DNA of 64,000 bases. Origin: Bremerella alba. GTDB taxonomy: Bacteria; Planctomycetota; Planctomycetia; Pirellulales; Pirellulaceae. The notes under the pieces are model-generated. The model was not told the origin of the DNA. It saw nothing but the letters and a program-made list of their open reading frames with translations, and searched no databases. A program made the position numbers and the translations under genes. The stretch covers positions 207,232 through 271,231 of the forward strand of contig NZ_JABRWO010000012.1 in NCBI RefSeq assembly GCF_013618625.1. Reading direction: 5' to 3'. Below, piece after piece: positions 36,792 to 46,535 of the stretch (position 1 is the stretch's first letter; each line of letters begins with the position of its first letter).

Positions 36792-37805
36792 CTAGAAGTC
36801 CGCGTTCGGCAATCGCATCGGCGTTTCCGCCCCCCACAGTTTCGTTGGACTAACGCGGCGAATTCCCCAAGCGATCGAGGTTCCTGGTGCAGCCTTGGCA
36901 AGTTCGCCTAGGCTAAGAACATTACCGGTAGCCGAGTGCCCCGAGCCAACGACAAGCACTTTTTTGCCTGCATATCGCTCACGGTCGAGCCCCAGAACAT
37001 CCGGCATGCCGTATTGAATGTGCTCGAGCGATTGCCGCTCACCATCTGCGAAAACACCTCCGGCACCAAGCGGATTCGGCGTTGTCCACGTGCCCGACGC
37101 GTCGATCACTGCCCTGGCACGTAGTCGCTGCGGACCTTCCGGCGTTTCGACAACGATCAAGAAGGGAGCCTCGTTTCGCCGGCCATCCTTTATTCGATCG
37201 TGTCCCTCTCGCGAAACGGAAATGACCTTGTGTTTGAGCTTGATATGCGGGGCAATGTCGTCGTGCTTCGCAAGTGGATCCAAAAAGCTCTCTACTAATT
37301 CACTCGCATAGGGGACCCGATCAACATCCGGCTCCTTCCAGTTCCCATCGGCTTCGAGAAGTCTTCGCCCGGCCGGATCGATCAAAAAAGACCACGGCGT
37401 GAACAGCCGCACGTGTCGCCACTTCCACATGCTCGCCGCGATACGTCCTCCGGCCTCAAGCACAATAAAGTCCTGCTTACGTTCGACCAGATTGGCCGCC
37501 GCCGCCAACCCAACCGGGCCACCGCCAATCACGACCACCGGTAGCTCTTTGTTCGTTTCTGAACGGTCGCCAGAAGACCGCGTCGCAAGCTCTGTCGTAG
37601 ACCGAGCCTCCGTCGCCCCCCCGCAACAAGAGGTAGTCGGCAACAGAATTTCCCCAGACACCTCGCCCTGGCCATTCGGCTTAGAACCACAGCAGCCCTG
37701 GGAAGAATTGATCGGTTTGGCCGCCGCGCCGTCATGATTATTCAGATTTTCGCTAATTGCTTGGTCGCCTGCCTGATCGCAGCACGAATCGTTGGATGTG
37801 TTCAT
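36792..37805 (-). CDS. FAD-dependent oxidoreductase with Cys-rich N-terminus, C-terminally short
   Basis: Flavoprotein of 337 residues. Residues 1-65 are a Cys-pair-rich extension (CC at 8-9, 38-39 and 60-61). The FAD-binding Rossmann motif is VVVIGGGPVGLAAAANL (GGGPVG 94-99), followed by FIVLEAGGRIAASMWKWRHV, the ATG-like RARAVIDASGTW and a second dinucleotide motif KVLVVGSGHSATGNVLSL. It looks like the flavin monooxygenase/ArsO group, but the product ends soon after WGAETPMRLPNADF, roughly 100 residues short of what I expect, with no continuation in other frames. Probably truncated. AAGGAA precedes the start. The Cys extension suggests metal(loid) binding (inference). Confidence 0.7.
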   Translation of the reverse strand: MNTSNDSCCDQAGDQAISENLNNHDGAAAKPINSSQGCCGSKPNGQGEVSGEILLPTTSCCGGATEARSTTELATRSSGDRSETNKELPVVVIGGGPVGLAAAANLVERKQDFIVLEAGGRIAASMWKWRHVRLFTPWSFLIDPAGRRLLEADGNWKEPDVDRVPYASELVESFLDPLAKHDDIAPHIKLKHKVISVSREGHDRIKDGRRNEAPFLIVVETPEGPQRLRARAVIDASGTWTTPNPLGAGGVFADGERQSLEHIQYGMPDVLGLDRERYAGKKVLVVGSGHSATGNVLSLGELAKAAPGTSIAWGIRRVSPTKLWGAETPMRLPNADF

Positions 37806-38115
37806 CTTCGTTCCTTTGATAAGAAGTTTGCTTCTTTCTTACCAATAGAGACGCAAGACATCGCCAATAGACGCAAACAAGCCAGAAAAAGAAATCCTGA
37901 CCGCTAAGGAGAGAGAAGACGACACTTCCGGTCAATTCGTTGGCTGCCCGCAGGAGTGACCGAGCAAATAGAAACGATGGCAAAAGCATGATGCCTGCTT
38001 TTCACTATAAAAAGCCTGCCTAGCAGAACTCCCGGCAAGTTGCGTTTGCGAATCACTTGTAGAACATTTGTCGGTGGATTCCGCTCTGCTACATGAGATA
38101 CACCGTGAACGCCTT
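37806..38115. other. Intergenic region, 310 bp
   Basis: Between the flavoprotein and the quinone-oxidoreductase genes, both on the minus strand. A short minus-strand frame here has no ribosome-binding site and mixed composition. I see no hairpin or repeat of note. Confidence 0.35.
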
Positions 38116-39111
<996 letters not shown>

Positions 39112-39247
39112 TTCTAAATAGCGCTGAATGACCGGGCCGAGAAACCGGGGCCGCTCAGTGACGGTGAACGCTAAAAAGCGGATGTGCGGCCCCGGTCAGG
39201 CCAGCGGCTGGTTCGGCGTTTTCGCTCTCAGCGAGCATGGATCACGT

Positions 39248-39928
<681 letters not shown>

Positions 39929-40057
39929 GATTTTCTCCTGAAGGGAAGAGGACTCTGTTCTGTACCGCGACACCGCGATGTCTGGATAACAGAATAGAGA
40001 ACCGGTTCAGGAGTGTATCGGCGGATATTGCTGTCTTTTTGGCGATTCTTGCTGTCG

Positions 40058-40984
40058 TCAGTCGAATCGCTTGGGGGTGACGCCGACGAGCCGTTTGAAG
40101 TGCCGGTTGAGCTGGCTTTGATCGCTGAAGCCAACCTCGATGGCGATCTGGGCCAGCGAGAGTCGCCCCTCGGCGATGAGGTGTTTCGCTCGCTCGACGC
40201 GCTGGTGGATGACGAACTGATGCGGCGGCAGGCCGGTCGTCTGCTTGAACAGCCGTGCAAAATGAAATTCGCTCAGTTGGGCGACTGCGGCAAGATCAGC
40301 AAGGGAGATGCTTTGGTGGAGGTGGGCGTGGATGTACTCTTCGACCGCCCGCAACGCATGTCGCGTCAGTCGACCGCCCGCCCCGCGAAAGGCCCCATTC
40401 GCCCCCTCCCTGTTGGTCATCTGTCGAATGAGTTGGACGACAAGCACATTCGCCAGCGACTCGGCACACAGCCGTCCGCCTGGCCCGCCGGTGATCAGCT
40501 CGCGGCGAAGGGCTGTGAGCGTGTTGATCACCTCGGGGCTGGATCGGTCGTAGTAGCGAACAGGAAAATGAACGCGGGCCGGGTCGAGATCGAAAGCCTC
40601 TTCAGCCACCTTTGCAATCAGTGTCGGAGACAACTGGTAGTGGGTCGAATCGGTATAGTCGAACGTGTTGCGCCACTGCCACAGACTCTCGACGCCGGGC
40701 GGCAGGAGATTCACTGCGTGCGGCAAGCCGTCCCCGCGGTACCGGGCATCATCGCAACGGTGATCGGTACACTCCGAAATGACCTTGCCAGTGAGGACAA
40801 GCCACAAACTTTCGAGGGGCGGGTGGACGTAGTCGCTCGCGGAATGGTTCGGGTCGTGTTCGACGCGCAGCCCATTCCAGCCAAGCGTCTCGCTCGTGTG
40901 TCGAAACGCAAATGGAATGTGTCCCAGTCGATCATCGGGGTTAAGGGGGCGAAAGGACTTCCGTGGATAGTCTGTCCGCGTCAT
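40058..40984 (-). CDS. AraC-family transcriptional regulator
   Basis: Regulator of 308 residues with an N-terminal cupin-like sensing region ([40 protein letters not shown]) and a C-terminal AraC HTH pair ([54 protein letters not shown]). The start at 40984 has a strong AGGAGG site 8 nt upstream; a longer frame (to 41122) is not needed. It probably activates the downstream isochorismatase-like gene. Confidence 0.9.
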   Translation of the reverse strand: MTRTDYPRKSFRPLNPDDRLGHIPFAFRHTSETLGWNGLRVEHDPNHSASDYVHPPLESLWLVLTGKVISECTDHRCDDARYRGDGLPHAVNLLPPGVESLWQWRNTFDYTDSTHYQLSPTLIAKVAEEAFDLDPARVHFPVRYYDRSSPEVINTLTALRRELITGGPGGRLCAESLANVLVVQLIRQMTNREGANGAFRGAGGRLTRHALRAVEEYIHAHLHQSISLADLAAVAQLSEFHFARLFKQTTGLPPHQFVIHQRVERAKHLIAEGRLSLAQIAIEVGFSDQSQLNRHFKRLVGVTPKRFD

Positions 40985-41210
40985 AATGCACACCTCCTGG
41001 TATACGCCTCCCTCGCCCAAAGCCAAAGCTCGGTACCAGGAGACGCTTTGGAACCTCTGAACACGAAAAACCCTAATGCGGCCCGGTCTGCCGCAGCGGT
41101 ATTGCAACACCTTGTTCGCCATTACTGATTACTCACCGACGACCTTCATCGTAGTGTTTTCGGGGCCAACTTCATAGCAATCGCATTGGGGAGCGAAGGT
41201 CCAAACAGAG

Positions 41211-41243
41211 GACAAGATTTGAACGGTGTATCGACTGACTGTG
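41211..41243 (-). other. tRNA T-arm-like fragment near repeat B
   Basis: gacaagatttgaacggtg resembles the T-arm end of a tRNA gene (compare gacaggatttgaac at 51399). It lies about 165 bp left of repeat B, a distance similar to the equivalents left of copy C and of the 51582 repeat. Too decayed to assign. Confidence 0.3.
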
Positions 41244-41330
41244 AAACGAATTACGTCATTTCATGTGGAATCGTGAGAAATCCAGCTAGATGGTTGAACT
41301 CGATGGTCAAGTCTCAAGTCCTGCGGTAGC

Positions 41331-41368
41331 AATAAGAAAGCCCTTCGACGTGCTCGAAGGGCTTATTT
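41331..41368 (+). terminator. Rho-independent terminator-like hairpin
   Basis: Stem aagcccttcga / tcgaagggctt with a short loop, flanked by aataag and ttattt, forms a strong hairpin with a weak T-run. No plus-strand gene ends here now, so it is probably left from lost DNA. Repeat B begins 5 bp later. Confidence 0.6.
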
Positions 41369-41372
41369 CTGA

Positions 41373-41414
41373 AAAAAGTCGGGGCGACAAGACACGGTTA
41401 GAACTTTTTTGCTC
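41373..41414. repeat. tRNA-3'-end-like repeat, copy B
   Basis: Contains aagtcggggcgacaagacac then ggttagaactttttt. It matches copies A and C and begins like the tRNA-Pro 3' end, in the same orientation. Read as a decayed attachment site (inference). Confidence 0.5.
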
Positions 41415-41836
41415 AGCTCTTGCTGACCTGCAAACGTCCGGATCCCGTGGCTTTTGCGGGGCTCGAGTCCCTGATCGGACAAAACCGTAAACAGCTGAAG
41501 TGATTCGCTTCTCGCCTTCCAAAGCAAGACTAAAAGCGGTTTATGATACAGCTTTCTCAAAGCCCTTGCCGAGCAAAGTTTGATTAGCGGCTCCTTCGCT
41601 GGCACGATCTCGCAAAGACGCTTTCAAAGGCTTCTTTGCTGATCGCCCTTTTGTGTTTCTACCTAGCCCCGAGATTGCTCACGAGTACAACTCGTGACTC
41701 AGGCGGACACCCCAGTCCGCATCGGGTTTCATTTCGGAGCTGCCGAGCCGTTCCTGGACTGTCGCCACCGCTAGGGCACGCCGCGACGCCTCGGCCGCCG
41801 CTTACGCGGCTGGCAGCTCTACGAGAGTGAGGTCCG

Positions 41837-41996
41837 CCTAGTAGGGCTCGGCCGGTAGGTCGGCAACCAAAGGGCGATGGTTCCGAGAAATGGAGAGGAT
41901 GACCACCTTAACGTCCTTGACGGCTTCGGCCGCCGAGACCGCCCGTGCATCGGAGGCCAGCACATTGGATTCGATGGTCTCCGGGCCAGCTAAGTA
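41837..41996 (-). pseudogene. Fragment of an NADP(F420)-dependent oxidoreductase
   Basis: The minus strand reads GPETIESNVLASDARAVSAA then EAVKDVKVVILSI, closely the pattern of NADPH-dependent F420-reductase-like Rossmann proteins (RGPETI... GARAV.. EAVKDVDVVILSIPF). Both the N-terminal GxGxxG part and the C-terminal half are missing; the frame stops at 41837. About 50 codons remain. It is relict DNA in the second accessory block. Confidence 0.5.
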
Positions 41997-42269
41997 CGAA
42001 CCTCATAGGCACCACTCGTGCAGATGTGTGGCACTCCAGACAAGGCGAACGCTAGCTGTCTTCCCAAGCAACAATGACCTGTGGTCAAGTCAAAGGGGCT
42101 GCGAGGCTGCGGACACTTCATGTGCGCCGAAGACCAGTAAGGCGGCAAGTAAACATATAACTGCGAAGACCCCGTCCAGCCAGAGAAAAGTGCCCGAAGC
42201 TTCTTATCCACTGGGTGCGACGTGCAGTACAACGTAACAGCCAATAATACGGCTCGGCCTTACCTTCCG

Positions 42270-42860
42270 TCAGGTCACGGGATCCCTCAGGATCGTACGC
42301 AGCGCATCTTGTGGGGTCTGACGGGTGAAGGCGTCAAGGTGGATCTCGTGATGCGGCCCACTCCGGGTGACGCCGGCGCGGTCGGCGAACCCCCCAAGCC
42401 GTTCGAGCGTGCCGAATTCGTCGGCAAAGGGCCCGTGGTGCATCACCTGAACTGCGGTACTCTCCGGCAGGGCGAACACCTCGAGGTGGTCAGCCGGGTC
42501 GTCCATGCTGCTCGCCGCAGTGCTGCGGGCGGCTATTATGTCGTCGTCGGTGATGCCGTCGGAGACGGCGGTCATAATCCGGTACCGCAGCGACGGGATG
42601 GGATTCACGCTGTAGAAGTCCGCGATGCCGACCGGCACGGAGCCCTCCGGGTACCAGTACTGGATCTCGATCACCGGTGTCGCGCCGTCGGGTGCGAAGG
42701 TGCGCGCGACGTCAGCCAAGAGCGCCTTCTTGCGGTAGAACTCGTTGGAGCCGGGCGAGCCGTTCCCGAGCACCGCGACATAACGGACGGCGGGGGTACA
42801 GACGAGCTCGGGCTCATCGGACGCCGCGAGATGGTCGGTCAGGGGCAGTGGGTCAGCCAC
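42270..42860 (-). CDS. GyrI-like small-molecule-binding protein
   Basis: Soluble protein of 196 residues with the GyrI-like (SOUL/SHV superfamily) binding domain: YVAVLGNGSPGSNEFYRKKA near the N-terminus, FYSVNPIPSLRYRIMTAVSD, and the typical end AVQVMHHGPFADEFGTLERL ... GPHHEIHLDAF, TILRDPV. It starts at a GTG that overlaps the stop of the upstream MazG-like gene by 8 bp, so the two are translationally coupled. Composition is GC-rich and actinobacteria-like. Such proteins bind drugs or hydrolyse cyclopropyl compounds; the actual ligand is unknown. Confidence 0.75.
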   Translation of the reverse strand: MADPLPLTDHLAASDEPELVCTPAVRYVAVLGNGSPGSNEFYRKKALLADVARTFAPDGATPVIEIQYWYPEGSVPVGIADFYSVNPIPSLRYRIMTAVSDGITDDDIIAARSTAASSMDDPADHLEVFALPESTAVQVMHHGPFADEFGTLERLGGFADRAGVTRSGPHHEIHLDAFTRQTPQDALRTILRDPVT

Positions 42861-43224
42861 GGAGACCACCGCCGATCTTGCGCATTGTGTCGGCGTAGGC
42901 CGCCGGTAGGTCGACATCGAGCTTGTCGGCGAGCACGAAGAGCCACCACAAGCACTCGGCAAGCTTATGTTTGAGTTCCGCGTCGACGTCGCCGTCGATA
43001 CCCCAGGTGCGCTCGGCGGCCAGGATCAGACGACCTACGTAGGCGGCGTCGTTGTTGAACCCGACAGCGAGTTCGGGCAAGGTCCAGGTGCGCTGGATCT
43101 CCCGCTGCTCGATCCGTTCGTACATGGCGCGCACCTCTAGAGCGACGGCATCGGCCTCGACGAGGGTCTGCGGGGCTGGGTCGTGTGCCGGGCTTCGCTC
43201 GGCAGGGGTCTTCGAATCCGGCAT
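42853..43224 (-). CDS. MazG-like nucleotide pyrophosphohydrolase-fold protein
   Basis: Protein of 123 residues of the all-alpha MazG-like group, which may hydrolyse (d)NTPs. Core: YERIEQREIQRTWTLPELAV, VGRLILAAERTWGIDGDVDA, ELKHKLAECLWWLFVLADKL; the acidic residues EE/EXXD pattern is partly kept (E and D in LAECLWW-LADKLDVDL). AAGGAA lies before the ATG. It overlaps the GyrI-like gene. The pair, with high GC and Ala/Arg-rich composition, resembles actinobacterial genes and was probably transferred. Confidence 0.7.
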   Translation of the reverse strand: MPDSKTPAERSPAHDPAPQTLVEADAVALEVRAMYERIEQREIQRTWTLPELAVGFNNDAAYVGRLILAAERTWGIDGDVDAELKHKLAECLWWLFVLADKLDVDLPAAYADTMRKIGGGLRG

Positions 43225-43307
43225 TTCGGTTCCTTTTGGTCTCAGGGTACGTTTCGACGCCGGGCCGCATTCTGGACCGCGACAGTCTGGGTAGGCCTTC
43301 CCACTCC

Positions 43308-43499
43308 TTATCCCTTTACGGAATTCGAAATGGCGAGGGGCTGGTCATCTGGAATTTCAAACTCCACCGAGATCACTGCGTCATCTTTCGTCAAAACCAC
43401 GGCCTCCTCCAGACCACGCGTCTCGCCATAAAACTTCCGTGTTTCAGCCTTATCATTCACTGCATAAGAAAAAAGCAATTCTCTCGATAACGATTCCAT
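43308..43499 (-). CDS. Hypothetical small protein, 63 residues
   Basis: Short minus-strand frame with ATG (43499) and protein-like acidic composition (GLEEAVVLTKDDAVISVEFE). It lacks a clear ribosome-binding site and any family match I know. It may be the remnant of a longer gene in this eroded block. Confidence 0.25.
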   Translation of the reverse strand: MESLSRELLFSYAVNDKAETRKFYGETRGLEEAVVLTKDDAVISVEFEIPDDQPLAISNSVKG

Positions 43500-43516
43500 T
43501 CTTAAAATTAATGATG

Positions 43517-43633
43517 TTAGATCTGCGACGCGCCGCCGATGATGAACAGCACGATGCCGTTGAGGTAAGCCGCCGCGCCGCTGGCCAGGAAAGCCACTGC
43601 ACGGGCGATGACCTCGGTTCCCGGCCGGATCAG
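43517..43633 (-). pseudogene. Orphan C-terminal tail of a second SDR gene
   Basis: Directly after the stop of the intact SDR gene (43634), the same strand and frame reads RPGTEVIARAVAFLASGAAA, YLNGIVLFIIGGASQI and a TAA (43517-43519). This parallels the intact gene's own end (PEEIASAVAFLASDEASYIN, GVELFADGGASQT). A paralogous SDR lost all but its last ~38 codons, probably by recombination between homologous genes. Confidence 0.7.
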
Positions 43634-44377
43634 TTAGGTCTGAGATGCACCACCATCGGCGAACAGTTCTACGCCATTGATGTAGCTCGCCTCGTCACTG
43701 GCCAGGAACGCCACTGCCGACGCGATTTCCTCCGGCTCGCCTATGCGCCCCAATGGACTCTTCGCAATCAGGAATGCCAGACCTTCTTCGGCTTTGTCTC
43801 CGAAAGACTCACGAAGAGAGTCGGTATTGGTTGGCCCTGGACTCACGATGTTGAGTCGGACGCCCGAGCCTTTGAGTTCAGCGACCCAACTGCGCACCAT
43901 GTTGCGTATGGCCGCCTTGGTGCCGCCATAGATACTCATCGAGGGGGCAGGATCTTTCGATGCCGTGGAGCCAATGATTATCACGCTGGAACCGGGGGAG
44001 AACAGGGACAACGCCCCTTGGATCGTCAACACCACGCCCTTCACATTGGTCGAGAACTGTTGGTCGATCTGAGTCTCTGTGATCTCTCCCAGCGGCGCAT
44101 GCACGCCGCCGCCAGCATTGGCCACGAGCACGTCGATTCGACCGAATCGACGCCGCACATCGGCATACAGTGCTTCGAGGCTCGCCGCTTTGGACACGTC
44201 GGCAACGATCCCTACCGCACAGTCACCCAGCAAGGCTACAGCTTCATCCAGCACCGCCTGTCGCCTACCAGTTATCACCACGCTGGCTCCTTCGCTTGCC
44301 AATCTCCTAGCAATCGCCAAGCCAATTCCACTGCCGCCGCCGGTCACGACGGCGGTTTTTTCGTTCAATTTAGACAT
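43634..44377 (-). CDS. SDR-family oxidoreductase
   Basis: Short-chain dehydrogenase/reductase of 247 residues. Cofactor motif TGGGSGIGLAIARRLASEGA, NAGG (VLVANAGGGVHAPLG), catalytic Ser in IIIGSTASKDPAPS and YxxxK as YGGTKAA, tail LASDEASYINGVELFADGGA. An arginine after strand 2 (VITGRRQ) favours NADP. The ATG at 44377 is used; a GTG four codons earlier is possible. It is divergent from the SnoaL/TetR genes across three copies of a TetR-type operator, and is therefore probably repressed by the TetR protein at 44929. Confidence 0.95.
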   Translation of the reverse strand: MSKLNEKTAVVTGGGSGIGLAIARRLASEGASVVITGRRQAVLDEAVALLGDCAVGIVADVSKAASLEALYADVRRRFGRIDVLVANAGGGVHAPLGEITETQIDQQFSTNVKGVVLTIQGALSLFSPGSSVIIIGSTASKDPAPSMSIYGGTKAAIRNMVRSWVAELKGSGVRLNIVSPGPTNTDSLRESFGDKAEEGLAFLIAKSPLGRIGEPEEIASAVAFLASDEASYINGVELFADGGASQT

Positions 44378-44398
44378 TTCACATCTCACAGTTCAATC

Positions 44399-44456
44399 TG
44401 TAGTGATCACTACAGAGTTGTAGTGGTCACTATAGTACGGTATAGTGATCGCTAAA
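44399..44456. promoter_or_regulatory. Triple TetR-type operator
   Basis: Three 16-bp near-palindromes: tgtagtgatcactaca (44399-44414, perfect), tgtagtggtcactata (44419-44434) and tatagtgatcgctaaa (44441-44456), spaced 20 and 22 bp centre to centre, so on about the same face of the helix. They lie just upstream of the SDR gene and before the plus-strand genes, matching control by the TetR protein at 44929. Confidence 0.8.
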
Positions 44457-44523
44457 GCAATGGCAGTCATCGACTGGGGCTGGCTTCCCCTCAACTTTTA
44501 GCCGAACCGACACGAGGAAAACG

Positions 44524-44823
44524 ATGAGATCTTCCGATAATGAACTTGTCTCCATGGCTCTGTTGAGCGCCGAACGTGAAATCAGTCGCTTGATCGCCAC
44601 CTATCCACATCTGCTCGACGCGGGGAAGTTCGACGAGTTAGCGAAGCTCTTGCAGCATGCAACGCTGGAGGTTTCCGACGCGAATGCCGGAGACCAAGCG
44701 GCGATCGAACAGTTCCTGGTGTATAGCATACGGCGACATGAGAACGGAACGCGTTCGCCGGGCTGTCGTGCCGCACCTGATGGGGTCCCCGTCAGCGGCC
44801 GGTGTGCAGAGGTGCATCTTTGA
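44524..44823 (+). pseudogene. Truncated SnoaL-like (NTF2-fold) gene
   Basis: Good start (GAGGAAAACG before ATG) and about 75 residues of SnoaL_4-type sequence (EREISRLIATYPHLLDAGKF, DELAKLLQHATLEVSDANAG, AIEQFLVYSIRRHENGTR), then the reading turns into unrelated Arg/Pro/Gly-rich sequence and stops at 99 residues instead of about 140. No continuation in other frames is convincing. Probably lost its 3' part by deletion. Lies between the operator and the TetR gene. Confidence 0.55.
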
Positions 44824-44928
44824 TGAGCCCCGAAACTGCCTGCTTCCAGCCCAAGGCAGCCTAACCTACTATTGACCCAGACCTTATTGTATCTTGGTCC
44901 ATTTTTGAAATCTCCACAAGAATACTGG

Positions 44929-45603
44929 ATGAGTTCATCGACTATGAAACAGAGAAAGTCGGGATCGCTCAAAGGCGATGCCGGACGCCTGTCAACCCGC
45001 CCATCGCGGCGCGCCTTCGATCGTGGAGCCGGTCTTTCCATTGCGAAAGATCTGTTCCATGAACGTGGGTATGACGCCGTAGGGATCGCCGAACTAACGC
45101 GCGTCCTAGGTATCAATCCACCTAGTCTCTATGCCGCCTATGGCAGCAAGGCTGGGCTTTATGAACGCTGCCTTGAAGTCTATGTCGAAGAGGCCAATCT
45201 ACCGGCGAACAAGATACTGACGCCCGACCGACCGCTTCCCGAAGCGATTAGCGAATTGCTATTGCGAGCGGCCGAGCTTTACACGAGGTCGAAAGCCAAG
45301 CGTGGCTGCATGGTGGCGGAGGGCATGGGCGCCGACGATCCACAGGCTCGCGCTCTGGCCAATGCCTACGGTGAAGCTGCTGCTCATTTCATCGAGCATT
45401 ACATAAGCCAAACCGAGCCGCAGCGGGCGCGGGGACTAGCCGATTATGTAGTCACAACCCTCCGTGGTTTGTCGTCAGCATCACGCGCCGGGTTATCCAA
45501 GACGCGACTATTGGCGGTTGCCAAACTCGCCGCTCAGTCTTTTAAGATTGTTCTTGCCACCCCTTCTGAGTATCACATCGTCATGCCTGTCATTGATGAT
45601 TGA
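44929..45603 (+). CDS. TetR/AcrR-family transcriptional regulator
   Basis: Repressor of 224 residues. The N-terminal HTH includes LSIAKDLFHERGYDAVGIAE, LTRVLGINPPSLYAAYGSKA and GLYERCLEVYVEE; the C-terminal ligand-binding domain is of the TetR_C_11-like type (KRGCMVAEGMGADDPQARAL). ATG at 44944 is an alternative start. It probably binds the three palindromes at 44399-44456 and controls the divergent SDR gene and itself. Confidence 0.9.
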   Translation: MSSSTMKQRKSGSLKGDAGRLSTRPSRRAFDRGAGLSIAKDLFHERGYDAVGIAELTRVLGINPPSLYAAYGSKAGLYERCLEVYVEEANLPANKILTPDRPLPEAISELLLRAAELYTRSKAKRGCMVAEGMGADDPQARALANAYGEAAAHFIEHYISQTEPQRARGLADYVVTTLRGLSSASRAGLSKTRLLAVAKLAAQSFKIVLATPSEYHIVMPVIDD

Positions 45604-46114
45604 ATTCGGAGTGCGCGACGCTGAGGGGTCGCGAAGTTTTCATGAACATGCCCTTGCACTTTTGGATATTGTCTGGGTCATTCCGGTCGGCCCTGATCGG
45701 CAGCAAAGAGACGGCTACCGTGCCTAACTTCAGGTGCATTCAATTACATGACCAAGGTCGAACCGTCCTGGGCCCCGAGGGCCGACGAGAGATAGCCGCG
45801 CTCGCGGCCAATCAATGCTGCTCTCGGGGTCGCCTTCGTCAACGCCCCGTGACATATTGCCGGCCGAAACGCCACGCCATATGGTCTGGACCGCAGTTGG
45901 CGAATGGAAGATCCATCGCCGTAAGGATTAGACAGATGACGGGATTTGAACTCGCAGGTCTCCAAAACGTCTGCGTTTCGGTCGACACGGTTCGCAGCAT
46001 GACCTAGCAGAGCTGTGATACGGGATTGAGAACCAGATTCTTAACCACCGCGTAAGCTGTTGTGCCAAAGGCATTTACGAAAACACGTCGTTTTGAAATG
46101 CCGTGCGCCTTCCG
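45604..46114. other. Eroded region without supported genes
   Basis: About 500 bp after the TetR gene. Frames here are short and lack ribosome-binding sites. At 45934-45975 the minus strand contains a tRNA T-arm-like piece (plus strand gacgggatttgaactcgc), about 180 bp left of repeat C. Confidence 0.4.
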
Positions 46115-46152
46115 CAAGTCGGGACAACCAGACACGGTTAGAACTTTTTGGC
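46115..46152. repeat. tRNA-3'-end-like repeat, copy C
   Basis: Contains aagtcgggacaaccagacac then ggttagaactttttgg, sharing most positions with copies A and B and the same orientation. Read as a decayed attachment site (inference). Confidence 0.5.
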
Positions 46153-46334
46153 TCTGAATTCGACAACTGGCCAGTCGTGATTGTGGAGTCGATGTTCGAC
46201 GCCGCGTAACTGTTAACCGAGCTGCCGAGACCGAAAAGCTCCCCGAGTCGGACTCTATGCGAACATGGGCTCGTTGAGCTAGGAGCTTTTTTTATCAAGA
46301 ACTTACGTCGATTGCCAAAGGTGCAGTTTTACCC

Positions 46335-46523
46335 GTGGTCTTCGACTACGGCCGTTCCGAGGCCGAAAAAAGTGCCCAAGAAGTCACGCCCAACGGAGTC
46401 GAAGCAGCTCAGTACGACCAATCTATGCTCGACTCTGGCGAAGTTTCGACGAGGTCTGAATTGTTCAGGTTACTCGGAGTGAATCGTGCTCGGGGCACTC
46501 AAGTGCTCCGAGCACTCAAATAA
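46335..46523 (+). pseudogene. Recombinase/HTH protein fragment
   Basis: A 62-residue frame from a GTG ends EVSTRSELFRLLGVNRARGT then QVLRALK, like the C-terminal helix-turn-helix common in site-specific recombinase or integrase-associated proteins (family pattern: ...LARRLGVSRARVTQVLRLL). Catalytic domains are absent. It lies just inside repeat C, so it may be a leftover of the machinery of this block. Confidence 0.4.
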
Positions 46524-46535
46524 ATCGACCGCGAG

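Noticed and set aside
40013..41128. Plus-strand frame of 371 codons
   Set aside because: Antisense of the AraC regulator, whose HTH motifs and ribosome-binding site are clear.
46480..46520. Inverted repeat gtgctcgg / ccgagcac near the end of pstB
   Set aside because: Lies inside the recombinase-like fragment, has no T-run, and is short; not convincing as the pst terminator.
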